NCBI RefSeq assembly: GCF_048771995.1
Contig: NC_133027.1
Coordinates: 65,347,501-65,411,500, forward strand
Direction: 5' to 3'
From: Taeniopygia guttata
Taxonomy: Eukaryota > Chordata > Aves > Passeriformes > Estrildidae
DNA length: 64,000 nucleotides
Shown: positions 49,864-63,800 of the stretch, one piece after another
How positions within the stretch are numbered: the stretch's first letter is position 1
Layout of the letters: the number at the start of each line of letters is the position of its first letter
Notes under the pieces: model-generated
What the model was told of the DNA's origin: nothing
Seen by the model: only the letters and a program-made list of their open reading frames with translations
Databases searched by the model: none
Program-made: the position numbers and the translations under genes

Positions 49864-52574
49864 CCCCAAACACAGATGAGAGAGCTGCCAACTGTTATGT
49901 AAATACAGAAAAATCCTTAGAAATCTGCACTAAGATGTCTACATATTTAATACACCATTAAGCGCTTAGCCTTGGGAGGGAGACCCACATAAGGCTTTTT
50001 CTCCATCTTCAGAGCTAGTAGTTCAGTAACTATTTCTCAGCTGGTCCATTTAAGCCTGAGTGCATGTAGTGAAAAGAACCCTTTCTTGGTTTGTGTGTGG
50101 TTCATTGAACAACATTGCTTAAAAACAGGAGTGTTTAGTGTTATTCGTCATGTCACCCTTTGCTTTTACCCCAGCTGACCTTTCAGCTCTGCAGAAGGAA
50201 ACACATGCAGTAATTAATCAGCCCATGCTTATTATTTCAGGTCACTTGTGTGGTTTGGACAAAAGGAAGACGAGGAATACAAATGCAAAATATTTTCCAC
50301 CATTTGCTTTTAAGGGCAGAGTGGAGCACAACGACATGGGCTATCTGGGTTGTTACAGCGCATTTAGGTGGTGTGCTGCCTTTGGTGGTGGAGAATTAAT
50401 TGTATGTAGTTGTGTTATGGTTTGACACGGGAAGAGAATGGCTGCATGGCTACCTCTTAAGCAGGAAGAACTGCCTTAAGCTGCTCTGGTGTAGGGGAAG
50501 GGGCTGTCATATCTTCACTGGAAGGATTAAGGGCTTCATGAGGCAGAGAAAGAGTATCTTGGCACTTCTTTGTATTCAGAATGTTTTGTGGTAGGAATTG
50601 TTAATAGCTAGTGGTCTGTGGGACATAGTAAGCTTCAGATGCATTGGGCACACAGAGTATCTGTTAAAAACAATACAGGATACCTCTGAAAGTAGTTTTA
50701 TGAATAAATACAAAAAGCATACACTTAACAGTGTATTTATTATTTGTCCAGTATTTTATATGCTTAGGAAACTAAGCTCTCATAAGACTTGTTTTGAGAG
50801 CTTTTCTCGGGGGGGAAGCAGTGACTTGTCTTATAGCAGCAATTAGTCACTGGTGAATCTGGGACATATTTAAGACTTTCTGGGTTATAGTATTGGAATT
50901 GGAGTGGCATTTTCTTTCCAGTCAGCTGGTATGGTTCCTTCTGATTTGTACTTATCTCAGAGGAATCTAGTTGTTTTCTGTTCTGTCTGTCCCTGTAACT
51001 TGCCTTACTTTCCCATTTTGTCATACAAACCTAGAGTAAACCTTGTTCTGTAGCAATTGGGCATTGATTTGTCGGTTCAGATCTCTGATGAAGAGCCTGA
51101 ATGAGCTTAAATTTGTGCATTATGGTCTCTTGTCTTAAGGGTTGCAAATTTCATAGGAGAAGGTGCTTATAGGGTGGGAGCTTTGAATACTGCTGCTGTG
51201 CAAAGAAGTGTTTAACATATGCAGATATGTCATTTATCTTCCTACTGAAGTTGTACAGCCTGACTCACAGTAGCACCATGTGATGCATGAGCCACTTGGA
51301 GTACAGTGTCCTTCTCCTAGGTTGCTTACAGTCTCTTCTTAATCATTGTAATATCTAATCCCAGATTAGATGTTGAGGAAGAACAGTTTCCAAAGCCAGT
51401 CAGTTCCTTAGCTCCTGACCAGATGACTCACTAGCATGTCTTTAAGAGATTTCCTTGGAATGTCTGTAGAAGATTATTCTAGCAGAGATCTGAGACCATC
51501 ACAGATAAATTCATGTAATCTAAATATTACATTAATTGTTCCAAGGGGAAGATAATTTACAGCCCTATTAAAAAAAAATGCAATACTATGAGAATGATCT
51601 TTCCAAATAATCATATTCACTGCTACATGTAACTCAACATGTTGTCTGAATTTCTTCCAAATAGGAAATTGACAAGTGTTCTGTCCTCTTCAATAGAACT
51701 TGTATTCTTTTAAAGTAGAATGATAATTGTTTTGGTTTTAAAACCACAGTACTTCATTCCAGTATACACAGAGCACAGCTATGAGGGAAAGAATGAAGTG
51801 ATATACATTCTGCAAGTGAAAACAAATTACACGTTTAGCACAATCTAATTGCATAGGTCTAGTCTTCTACCAAAATAAAAATAATCTTTTCTTGGCTTAC
51901 TGGAAAATAATAAAAGCTGAACTCCTTAATGTGTATTATTTTTTCACATTATTTACCATCAGAATTCAGAAAAAAGATTTTGAACTTGGGATCAACTCTC
52001 ATTGATTTGAGAGACTGTTATCATCAAAATAAAGTCAAATGTAGACAAAATCTCTATATAGGGTGCAAATTAATCTATTTTCTTGCTACTATCTCAAATT
52101 AACCTATATATATGTATATACATACTTATAATTGCTTATAATTAATACATATTTATAATTCCCAGTCTATATGTAGCAATAGGAGGAGGTTTAACTTGTA
52201 TAGCTAAATTTAGAGTGATCCTAATTTGCAGAAGGGTAGGAGGAGATGACAGCTAGGACTGCCTACTGCTTATTATGCAGGTATGAGTATCAGTTCACTG
52301 TGACACTAATTACTGTTCATTTGTGTAGTTTGAAAATGTGTGGGTTTGGCATTAGTTTTTGTTAGTGAATTTTGGAACTTTAAAAATAGAGGGTAGTTCT
52401 CTTTCTCTCTGGCTTTGCATAGTAGCACTGATTCAAGTGGCCTTGAATCAGGTGCTGTTTTTCAAGGTGGTGTAGAAAGCCAAGGAAAGATCTGTCCAAA
52501 AATCTGACAGATTTTTAAAGCTGTATGAATGTTCAAAAATTGGGAAAGAATAGTGATTCTCTTGATAAATAGTT

Positions 52575-52590
52575 AAAAAAAAAAAAAAAA
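52575..52590 (+). repeat. A16 homopolymer
   Basis: Sixteen A residues in AT-rich intron. Confidence 0.9.
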
Positions 52591-53144
52591 CAGTCTGTTG
52601 AAAAGCTGTTGTGGTGGTTAGGATGCTTTGTATGCTCTACAGGCAGCCTAATTCCCATCCAAAATAGTATGCATTGTGTAAGACCACTTAAAAGAATAAT
52701 AATTTGTCTTATTATGAAGGCTGCAATTGGTTCCAAATCACTCTGTTCCTAAGACCTCTCTGAAGATCGCATGTCTGTTTTTAACATTAAAAAATCATAT
52801 TCAGCTTTATATTGTTGTTAGTTGGAAGATCTTGTACATTTATTGCTTCATTTTTTTTTCAGAATCTATTTTTCTGCTCTCTGGGCCTTAGAATAAAAGG
52901 CTCTTGATCCCCTTCAAACATACTCCCAAACAAAGCTATTTAAAAGGTACGATAACATTTTTCCCACTTATCTGTGATTTGTGCTGCAAAACAGACTATG
53001 GACAGCAGAGTAAACACTCAGGTTTGAGAGAATCCACCCCCAAGCTTGTTGTCAGGCCATGCATAGCATGGGACTTGTCAGCTGAAGAGCCACAGAAGGT
53101 ATTTCAGGCCCTTACTAGGTGAAAAGAGAAAAAGGAGACTGACA

Positions 53145-53288
53145 GGTCACAGATCACAGAATATTCTGAGTTGGAAAGGATGCACAAGGATCATCACATT
53201 CAACTTTAAGTGAGTGGCCCATACAGGGATTAACACTCACAACCTTGGTGTTTTTAGCACCATGTTCTCCCCAACTGAGCTAGTCTCA
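53145..53288 (-). mobile_element. tRNA-Ile-derived SINE with CR1-like tail (TguSINE1-type)
   Basis: Read on the minus strand, the 5' part is a tRNA-like body: TAGCTCAGTTGGGGAGA (A box region), a TGGTG/CACCA anticodon stem, and a T-arm region ending GTATGGGCCA. This matches tRNA-Ile(AAT). The 3' part reads TGATCCTTGTG, then CTTTCCAACTCAGAATATTC and TGTGATCTGTGA, which is the CR1-type 3' end. tRNA-Ile head plus CR1-like tail is the known structure of TguSINE1 from zebra finch, mobilised by CR1 machinery. The anticodon loop has AAA where tRNA-Ile has AAT, and the B box has GAGTGTTAATC instead of GGGTTCGATCC, so it is not a working tRNA gene. Confidence 0.8.
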
Positions 53289-56200
53289 GGGTGTGAAAGA
53301 GGAGGGATTGTGCTCTCTATAAAGGAATGGTTTGAATGACTGGAGCTTGGCCTGGGGCAGGTGCCAAACCAGCAGAAATGGTGGTGCTGCTGCCTTTAGG
53401 TAGCTGGAGAGAGCCTCAGGTTGTAGTACTCATGGGTGCCTCTTATACACTCTTCTGGAAGGGAAATGCAGCTGGGTGCTAGAAGCCAGGAGATGTGTTT
53501 AACACATTCCAAACCAGTTCTTGATGCAGGTGATCAGTGAACTGACTAAGACTCATGCTCTGCTGGACCTGCTGCTCACAGACAAGAACTGGTAGGTGAT
53601 GAAAAGGTTGAGGGCACCTTTAAAGTGCTGTCGGCAAACCTTAGTTTTGCAGAGTGTTGCATCTAGTTGCATCAGCTTTTGGCATTGATCTTCCATTAAA
53701 TGTGGAGAAATGCTTGTTGGAAGTAAAAAGTGCTGACAAGTTTTTTGTTTTTGTTTTAATTGCAAAGCTGGCACAACAATAGGTAAGCATTAATGAAAAT
53801 AGTTAGTTGGCACTCCAGTTGTTGGAAGTAATGTTTTAAGGTGTTGTGAACAGATTCAGAGTGCATCTTGTTATTGTGTCCTCTATTGTATAGTTGTGAT
53901 ATGAGTCCTAATTGTTCAGAGCCTGGTCAGCGATGTTCTGCCTGGCTGTGCTGATCAAGGGGCTATGAACCAAGGTGATCTCTTACACAGCAACATCATG
54001 CTTCAAAATGATTGACTTTGAAATATTCATTGTGTTGAAGATAAACCAGTAAGGTAGACATGAATTATATTATTTTAGTCACATTCCACAGAGCTATAAT
54101 AATCTTGTAGCCTGGAACCTTACTGGTGGTGAGCTGCTCAAAACCCACAAAAATACTTTTATGAAAGATTGAAGCAGGTTTGATGAGGTCTGTCTCCCTG
54201 TGGAATGGCAATCCATGTGGGCAAGACTTAAAGAACAACCTTTTAGATAAGTCCATTTGCATCCTAAAAATAACTTCCACAGTGTAATACAGAGAGCCCA
54301 GGAAGCACTTAGTACCAGCCTGATTCCAGAAGTAACTGATCTATGTGGTCCCAAGTTTTGTGCAACAAAACCCAGTGTGTGTCTCCCATATAAGCCAAAG
54401 TTTTATAGTTATAATTTAGTCGAGTCAGGAAGGGGAGTGTGGGGATCCTGCAAGCAATTTATGGGAACCATTGCATTGTTGGTATGGAGCCAGTTCTGTC
54501 TGGTGGTTGCACACAAGAAGACTTAATGCTCTGGCAACCAGCCTCCCAGCCACTGTGTCTGTGGGCAAAGGGAAGGGCTGGAGGACAGTGCCTGAGTGAC
54601 CTGCCTGAAGATGAAACAGTATCAAGCACTTTTCCATCCCCATTTCACCTGTTCAAAAGAAAGAAGGGAGGTGTGTTCAGCCTGCCTAAAATTACTGGAC
54701 TTGCTATCTCAGGCATCCAGCACAGGCTGCCTGGGCTTTCAGATATATAACTCTAATACCTGAACAATGAATTTCTGCATAGAGCCAAATACTGTGATTG
54801 CAGCATCCATTTTCTCCTTTTTCAGTATTTATGTAATGCACAAATCTTTGTGAGGCTTCATTTTTTGTGCTGAAGTGGGATATTTGATGTGCATTGTAGA
54901 GCAATAAGTTGACTTTGAAGTGTTGAACTGAGTCACTTGCAATAAACACCCCAATGAGACAGCCCATTTTTTCTTTTGATTGACCAAACAAAAGAATCAG
55001 AACCAAGAACATGGTGTAAAACAAAATAACTCTAGAGGTACACTTGGTACACTATAGTTTAGTCTAGCACTTCTTGTAAAACTCTTTAAAGGCAGGGACA
55101 CAAAATATGTAAAATATATAAAACACATTAATAATGTTGAAACATTATATAAATTATTGTTAACAAGGCCTTGTTGTTTCTGGGTAAAAATTTAAAGACT
55201 TCATGAAATTATATTTTTAAAGTTACTATTAGAGCAATTGGAATCCTTAATCTTTCTTAGCAAGTCTGTGAAGGCTAGGCTGCTGTCATGAAGTATGTGG
55301 CTTAGAGGTCTAAATTCTTTGTTTTCTCAATCCACAATAAAGAGGAGGCCACTTTATTGTTAAAGAGCCGTAATTCCATGAAGCGTTTCAGTGATGTTGT
55401 AAAATCAGTATGTTTTGCATAATAAAATAACCCCAAGTGAGAATTTTATCGTTCTCATGCTTAATTTGAATTTTACAAGGCAGATGGCAAATAATAAAGG
55501 TTGCATAACATTTCCCATTGTTTCAGTCTCTCTACAATTTTGCTAAAATTAAATGGTTTGGCCTTTATTTCTCTTTTGCCAGTTTCTCTCCCTACTTTTT
55601 GTCTTCAGCAAATGGATCAATTTCTTAAGAATGAGATATAGGAAACAAATAGAGAAATTCTGCTATGTGAAAAAAACAAAATCTTAGTATCAGTCTCAAG
55701 GGATGGCTTAAGGCCACAATGCTTTAATGAAAAGATTTGAAACTGGGGACAATATGAATTTGGTTTTAGAGCTATGACTCCTCTTGACCTTATGAGAATC
55801 TATTCAAATTAGCAACATAAAAAGTCACAGCCCATGCCTGTCAGAGATGCATTCAGCATTTGTGCGTTATATTTTTGTCCAGGGTTTTTGACTGAACTGA
55901 GGCTGCAGCCTTTCCTCTCAAATGCTTTGGGCTAATCAGTGTTCCAATTATTCACGATCCCCATGGAATGAGTTGAGCATGGTCCTCCCTGGAGCTCTGG
56001 GGTCTGAGGGGAAGCAGCCAGGGGAAAAAAGGCCCAGTCTCTGCAGGCAGCTTTGGCACCAGGTGCACCAGCTAGAAGTGTAGAGGCTTGTTTTTCTCCC
56101 ATGCTGCCCAGATGCCTGCTGCTTAGGTTTGCAGGAAAGGTGATGTGACACCTCTAGGGGAGTAGTGGGCATGAGGAGGTGTTTGGATTAGAGCAATCTG

Positions 56201-59200
56201 AGCAATTCTCTCTGCCCGTAAAAAAGGAGAATGGCAAGAGAAGAGAATTGCGGTGTAGCAGCTTCAGAAACAAGAGAACGAGGTTGAGAAGGCATGGAGG
56301 GGGGATGTAAGGTGAGGAAAGGGGCCAAAGATGTTGTTCAATAGGATAAGAGGAACAGGAGGGCATCTAGTGGAAAGGAATCTTGCTGGTATGTAAAGTT
56401 ACCTATTTTTAATGCTTAAATGTTCTTAAATTTTGGTGACTGATATATGTCAGTGCATTATGCAAGCTTTTGGTTAACTGTTAAGGTTTCAAGTTCAAGA
56501 ACTGAAAAGTTAGGAAACTTCAGTGTGGAAGTTGACCCTGCAACTTGTGTAATACAACTTATACATGACATACTATCAAATAATTAAGTATGTGATTGTG
56601 TTATTGGAAATTAATAGCCCTCCCATTATTAAGGCTAAATAACAGTGAAGGAAGTCAGGCTTTGATCTCAGTAGCCCTGTGTACCTGAGGTTGTGATGAT
56701 ACAGCTTAATGGAAACTTCAAGTATCTTCTGAGAGTTTGTAGTTGAGTTACTAGAAACTGTCCAAAAGCAAAGTTTTGTATTCTTTGTATTAAGAATGAG
56801 AGGTCTTTGTAGCAAAATACTGAACACTGGAGGGTTTTAGTTTGAAATAATATCTGGGTTTGGTTTCTATTCTTAAAACTCGGTGCTAAATAGATTTCTT
56901 TTGATTACAGTGTGTTGCTGTGCTTAATCAGATGTTTTGCATTGCATATTTTGTCATGTCATCATTATAAACCAATTAAAATTTACAGCAGAAAAGCAAG
57001 GCAACAACTTTCACACTTACTCTGTTTTGTCTCTTAAACATAATCCAAACAGCAGCATGGTGGATTTTCTCCAAGTAACTAAGGCATAAAATACAATGAC
57101 AGTAGTACTTTTTTTAAACACCCTATTTGATTTGTTGGATATACAGACTACCTATATATATATATATAACTAAAAGCAGTGGAATGGGGTAAGGAAATAT
57201 TTTTCTTTCTTCTGTTAAAAAAAACAGACTGAGAAATGTTGGGTTTGATTTATTTTCAGTAGCAACCACCCATGTGGTTTTTCTTCAGAAGACCTCATTT
57301 TCAGTGGTTGTTATAACCTGAACATGGCTGAATCCTTTCAGACTAGTTTTGAAATTGTGGAACATGCTTTAAATAAAAGCGAATCAATTGGAGATAAAAG
57401 GTTTCTCTGAAGATTGTAGAGGGGCAAAAAATGAAATTTATGTCCCCAAAGGCCTAAGAACTGCAAATTATGGCAGTTCAGCAATGCAGTCACCAAGACA
57501 GCTAACAAGCAATTACTTGAAAAGCAATGACACCAATGCTTAAGGAACTAAAGGAGAACCTTGACAGACTTGCAAAGTTTTATGCTTTTGTGAGATATGA
57601 AGAGCTGTTGTAGTACTGGACTTAGGACAAATGTTTGTGCTGCCAATAGAGTGGTCTGTGTCTAAGAGAAATCGGCTACCCAAGGAGATCCTATAGAGAA
57701 ACAAGTTTTGATTTTTTAAAAGACTTCTGCAGGCTGTGGGTTTGTGTGGGGTGGCAGTTTATAAAGACAAGATGTACTTTTTAGTGGTGTGACACTCGGC
57801 CTCATATCCAAGAGAGAACCTGGGTAAAAAATATACTTTGGTTTTGGTGGTGAATTATTCTTAAAACACAGAGGCCAAAGAGCTCTAGTTACCATTTGAT
57901 GTATTCATAATAAAGACTTTTTAAAAGTTACTGTTGGTGTTATTTAAAGATTGCATGTAATACCTTCTGATTGAAATATATACCTTTGCCTTTCTAAACA
58001 CATATTCATTTATTATAATTCTTCCAAATCCATGGAGCTCAGGCATTAGGATTGTTTGTGCAGACTCAGTTCTGTGCATGGAGTGTTGTAATTAGCAATT
58101 AGAATCTGCTGTCTTTCTGCCAAGCAGTACGTAGCTGCTCAGGAAGCCCTATTTCCCGACAGCTGGACAGCTGTAAAGAACGGCTCCCTGAATTGAAAAT
58201 AAATTTTCCAGTTTCCTATGATGTTTACTTTGAAACACAAGTTTTCCAGAAAGTGGTGTCTTGAGAATCTTGTTGAGCTCTTTGCTGCTATTAGCTATAT
58301 TTGTCTGCTGCCTTCTTAAATATGATAGTGTAGGCCTGGCACAGCTGCTTTTGTTTTTGACAGTGATTGAAGTGATTAAGGTTAAGTCATGGAACAGAAA
58401 TATATATTCTTAAGTCAGTGTTTCAGCTCTGTTCCCTACTCAGCACTGCTAGGAAACATTCCTTTTGGCTTCACTGTTTCTGTGTACGTGCATTTTGCGC
58501 CACACTAAATACTCATTTTACTTGGCTTGCAGTCATAGCATAGATCTTTTATATAAAAGGAACGGGAGAAGAAGCAGCAAATGGAATGTTGCACTTGCTC
58601 TAAGTAGTTACAGCATCCCTTCCAGCAAGGCAGAGGCAAGCTACCAGAAAACTGCCTGTTTTCCTCAGGCAAGAGTACTCTGAATTAGAGTAATGGTTTG
58701 AACGTGTGCACCCAGGAGCTCAACTGCTAAATAACAGCACGGAGCCTTTGTAGATCTAACTGTTACGGAAATAAGTGTCTGTACAGAGTAGGCTGTATAA
58801 ACAAAGCCTAGCTTCTGTGAATCTTCCTGCTGTCTTAAGTTGAGAAGTGGTTGTTGCTGTAGCAATTTGCAGGCATTATTCATGTTTTATTTTTCTGATG
58901 CTGGAAGGAGGACTGAACATCTACGTAAAATTTGAGTTGCAGGGCGCTTTGCCCAAGAAAAAAAAGCTGCAGCAGTGAAATGATTACCTATGTTACTTGT
59001 ATTGATCCCACTAACTTGTAAGTAGTCTAGAATTTATCTGTCTGGAAGAGAAATCCCAGTAAAAGTGCCAGGCATAAATCTAAGTGGCCTAAAGTGTTGT
59101 TGTGTGAAGATAATTACGTACCGGGACCATTGTAGCTGTCTCAGTGTAATGCTTAACTTGGCTTTTCAGCTAAGTCAAGCTCCTGTGGCAGACTGGTGTT

Positions 59201-60649
59201 GACACAGCTCTCCCGCATTCAGTTCAGGGTGCCAAGTCAGGAGATGAAACCCATGTGGCAATGAACGTTTTCTTAGTAGAAAAGGTTGTGCTACTTCATT
59301 ATTTTATTTAGAAGCTGAATCTTTCAGAAAACTCTGCAGCTTCTATAGCCAGTTATAGCAAATTTTACCCCATGTTCTTTTGCGTGGAGTACTAAGTGCC
59401 TTAGACTGTTAGCATTAAATAATACTTATTTTCCCTTGCCATCCTCTCTTCTTGTGTTTTGAGCATCTTTATTTTTACTCATTCTCTGGTGAAAGGTTTG
59501 ATAAGATCTCACCAAAGGCAGTTGTCAGGGCTTGTGCAGAGCAGTTTCTTGGGAGTTGTCCTGTGAAACTAAACCACAATGGGCATGAAACACTTTGTCT
59601 AAAACTACTTGTCTGTTTGTGCAAATGGACTTCTATTATGGCTGACTGTAAGAGGAAAATAGCCACTAAATCAATAGGCTGGGTTGAAATTGACCTGTTT
59701 CTCTTATTGTGATGAGTGCCCATTTATTCTCTCCCAAATGAGGTAATAGAACAAAGTTACTCTAGCAACCCCTAGGAAGAAGATTCTTCCTAGACGCAAA
59801 AGGATGAAGCTGAAGATGCTTGAAAGCAATTATGGGATGAAGGCCAGGACTTCACTTAGTTCAGCAGATACAGTGATTCTGAGTTTAAAATAATTGAAAG
59901 CAGAGGAAGAGAAATCTTGGATAATGGGTTTCTCTTGAGCTTTATTGTAGATGTCTTTTAATGGGTATGAGTAGTGAGGGAATTGTCATTTGTGTGGCAG
60001 GCTAGTAACCTTGAATATCCAGTGAGAGCTGCTGTACTGTTGGCTGAAGCTCTGTAGAAAGAAAGTGTTTGGAGATACCCAGAAGGTCAGGGAGATGTTA
60101 AATGTATTCTAAAAGTAGTGCAGTGGGAGAGTTGTGTTGTAGTCTCACATGTTTAGTTGTGTAAAGTGGCAGTGCAGAGTAACCAAAGAAGGCTTTGAAG
60201 GAGAATAGGTCTATTTTTGAACTTTCTTATGCTTAAAAACTTCATATCACTTCATTTGTTAAGTGTCTTATGCCTCTTGCAGCTGCTCTTGTGTGTGTGT
60301 GTAAAATGCTAAAGTGCCCTAGTTTTGGAGTGTGCCTGCAGCTGCACATGCAGAAGAGAGAAATTATTAAAGCAAAAATCTGAATTTTCTCCCTGTGGAA
60401 AAAAAGCAGTTCTAAAACCTCATTGGTTTCTTTGGTCTAAACCTCACCTGGCAAGGGCAAGGTGCAGCATTCGGATGTCGGTGAAGATAACACATTTGTT
60501 CTTACACAGGGCACACTGAGACTGCACCTGAAAATGCTGTGCGTGAGTGGGGATGTCCCCACAGGGCAACAGAAATGGTTGCTATAGATAGGAATTAATT
60601 ACTGTGACGCAGAAAAAGAGTAGTGCCTTGCTTTTGAATGGTCAGTATG
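53289..60649 (+). other. MAP7: MAP7 intron segment
   Basis: About 7.4 kb with no recognised exon. It includes a (TA)8 run at 57153-57168 and a short GT run at 60290-60301. Open frames of 106 codons or fewer have no recognisable content. Confidence 0.55.
57153..57168 (+). repeat. (TA)8 dinucleotide repeat
   Basis: Eight perfect TA units. Confidence 0.9.
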
Positions 60650-60885
60650 CTCCTGTGAATTAAGGAATTCTTCACCATGAGGATGTAAAGCACTGGAACA
60701 GGTGGCCCAGGAAGTTGTGGATGCCCCATTCTTGTAAGTGTCCAAGGCCAGGTTGGATGGGGCTTTGAACAACCTGATCTCTAGTGGATGGTGTTTCTGT
60801 TCATAGTAGATGGGTTGGAACTAGATGATCTTTAAGGTCTCTTCCAACCCAAACCATTCTATGATTCATCCTGTGATTCTGTGGT
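60650..60885 (+). mobile_element. CR1 LINE 3' fragment
   Basis: Sense-strand CR1 end. ORF2 C-terminal remnants are recognisable in broken frames (the region reading AAGCACTGGAACAGGTGGCC), followed by GGGTTGGAACTAGATGATCT, TAAGGTCTCTTCCAACCC and the terminal ATTCTATGATTC-type repeats. It is 5'-truncated and interrupted by stops. Confidence 0.85.
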
Positions 60886-63800
60886 GGCAGAAGAACCACT
60901 ATTATGGACCTACTCTATGAAGTCACTGGGATGGTAACTATGAACTTCAGTGCACATGGAGCTAAGTCAGAAGAGTTGAAAGCACAGAGGAAAGCATGGG
61001 TATGCACTGAGTTCAGCAGGGATGGGGTTACTTTATATGTCAGTGGGGTGGCAAGAAGAAAGCCCTGTGTTGTCTGAAAAGCTCTGTGTTGGCAGGAGTA
61101 TCCTAAATTAATCAGTAGATATTGTTCATTTCATACTCATTTAAATTAAAAATATGGTGAAAAGAATGTTTCATTTTATTATACTTCAGTGGGGAGAAGT
61201 GATTATGTCCTCTTATCTTTGAGACCAAAAAGATTGCATTGGTTTTAAAAATTACTATATCTCTGATCAAATTGCTCAGTAGAGCAATGTATAGCGAAGT
61301 ATCCATTTTCCCCTTCTCTCCATGCCCACGCTAACTTTACTGCAGTTGCTATCTCACTAACACTCACAGGCTGCCATATGCTTTGATCTCTGTGCCCTCT
61401 CAGCGAGGATATCAAATAATGGGACACTCAAGTTGCTTTCTGCAGTTCAAGCAATCTTACCTTGGAATCAGTGCGATATAGAAAGCAGGCTGGTCTGTGC
61501 CTAATTCTCCATTTCTCAGCAGTAGGTGTAAGCTTCATTGTGACTTGGAATTACTCACAGGAATTACCTCATAGTTTGGAGAATGATCTCTGGTTGAAGT
61601 CCAGAAGAGTTTTTCATCTAGAAATTGTACAGGTGCTTCATTTCATAATCTCTGAGGTGACCTTCCATGTACAGCTACTGCAGCAATACACTGACACTGA
61701 TCCTATGTATGGGAATCTCTCTGACATCCTGGTAGCAAATGCTGCCTGCACCAGTGAGAAATCTGAGGAGGAGAAGCATCTGGTACTCTTATACCTTGGC
61801 TGAAGGTGTTTGCCCTTGTGTAACAGTCTCAGAAATAAATCACTGCATCTTGCACATTGCCTGCTTTTGGTGTTCAGAGAGCTCATGCCCTAAGACAGGC
61901 TGCACAGCACAAATTGCTGGCTGTCTGGAACTGAGGTTGTCCTGCATGCCCTCAGGCAGTGGCATTTCAGCTTTCATTTTGGTGATGTGTAATTAAAAAG
62001 CTTCAATTCACGTGTCTCATCTGTGTTTGGGTGAGCTTGCTAGTGTTCTGGTCAACTGCAGAACTGGCTTCATAGCACAGGCTTTTCAGCAGAAAATAAT
62101 TTTTCCAGGGATCCTTTCATGTTATATCCTTGTTTTATATTGCAGTGAGATAATGAAATATCATTATACAGCGGGTATGAGTGTCAGCTTTTTAAAAAAT
62201 GCTGTTACAGACACTGTGTTCCTTTTATCATCCTTAAGAGATTATAACTCTCCCTACAACGGCATTTGGTTTGGCATCTTCTACATTATTTAATATTTTA
62301 GGATACAGTGCTTTTTAAAGCGGACATGTCAGCCAAAAGTAATCTTTTATAAATATGCATCTCCCAGTGGAGCAGTTATACAAGTTTAATCTTTAAAAAA
62401 AAAAAAAAAAAAGAAAGCTGACCCTTTCCCTATAGCCAGTTGCATCATCCAGATTTATGTCTGTGCATTGTTTCTAAATAAATTTATTTATGCTTCTGGC
62501 TTTAATGTTTTACAGTTGAGCACTAAATAGCTGTGTTTATCTCTCTAGTCTATATGATGAAAACAATGGCAACTTATATACTATCCAGGAAACACTGATG
62601 GTGGTGAGTTTTCACTCTGCTTTGCTCAGCCAGGACATTAGAGATGAGGAAGATTGGTAACAGTGCTTTGTTTGGCAACTCTGATGGTAGACTTCTATGA
62701 TAAGTGCCAGAGCAAGAAGAACTGGGACAGTCACTGCAGCTTGGTGTCATATAATTTATTTATATTTGCAAATCAGACTGGTAAGTTTCGCACTGTTGGA
62801 AGTACAAAAATATGTACTAAATCACTGAGCTTTTAAGAGCTGAAAATAATATAAACTTAATTAATAGACATGTTTAAATAAGGCATGAACTTTGCTTTCA
62901 TGTTTCAGTGAATAGAAATGAAACACAGGTATTCTGTCGCTTTTCTGACTCAAACCTCCAACTTGCAAATGTACTTTGTAAGTATTGCTGTTTAGACTGT
63001 AGAAAAACAGGCTTTTTCCATTTGCTAATGACAGAAATTTCAAAAAGTGTTTATCTGAAGTTGTGAAGACTGCGTTAAAAATAGCAAAGTGGTCTATAGT
63101 CTGAAAGTATTCTTGCTTCACCTTAGTTCCTTTAGAAATCACTTCAACCTACTTCCCTTAACAAGAGAATCTGAGTATTGACATCTAACCGAAATTAGGT
63201 ACATGTCTCTATTGTTTCAAAACAGAAATCTAGATTTTAGTTTTAAGACACTGGAGTGCATTTAGATCCAAGACTTCTGCAGAATTCCTGCAGTTCTTTC
63301 TGCCTCACTGCTATAGTAGTTGGCAAAACCTTGAAAATCTCTTGAAATAATTTTCAAGATCAGTGCTGTTAATTAGAACAAAAATTTGTTACAAAAATAT
63401 TTTGGCTTGATGGTATAGCCCTACCCATCTTGCCAAGAGTTTTTTGAAAAATTTAAATTAAGAAGCCTGAAAGAGTTGTTTCTGATGTGTTTCTATTTTT
63501 CTTCTGAAATGGTAGCTCTGTTAGAGAAATCTTTCCAGTGTTTCTTTTGAACCTGCTGTTCAGTGCATTCAAGAGGGCTTAGGGGTTTTTGGGTAGAATA
63601 GAATGTGTACAGTACATGTGTAAAGTTTCCAAGCTGATGCTTCAGTTCTATTCCTATTTGTATGCCCTTCCCCAAAGGATTAACCTGAAACAAGGGCAGT
63701 CAGTGTGCCATCAGTGACTTGGTTTCCCCATTGCCTAGAAAGCTTACATCTCTAGTGAGCCAACTTACACAAAAGGCATGTTGATGCTGTGCTCATCTTG

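Larger units (their letters stand above)
32669..53144 (+). other. MAP7: MAP7 intron, long central segment
   Basis: About 20 kb with no recognised coding exon. It holds the TTTTG-rich stretch near 36.6 kb, a G14 run at 44033, CAAA repeats at 46208 and 49836, a near-perfect hairpin at 45225, an A16 run at 52575 and an AT-rich block around 52.1 kb. Some GC-richer patches (33.65-33.96 and 43.57-43.88 kb) are open on both strands but contain nothing I recognise. Confidence 0.55.

Noticed and set aside
53215..53288. Functional tRNA-Ile gene on the minus strand
   Set aside because: The B box and anticodon loop are altered, and a CR1-like tail follows directly, so it is a SINE.
61462..61803. 113-codon open frame near the window end, considered as a possible MAP7 exon 2
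   Set aside because: It contains none of the conserved MAP7 residues expected there (for example an RQRLARERREERE-like stretch) and has no matching acceptor.
62550..62604. Exon-like 55-nt segment with acceptor TTTATCTCTCTAG and donor GTG|GTGAGT
   Set aside because: In the phase required after either MAP7 first exon it meets a TGA, and its length is not a multiple of three.
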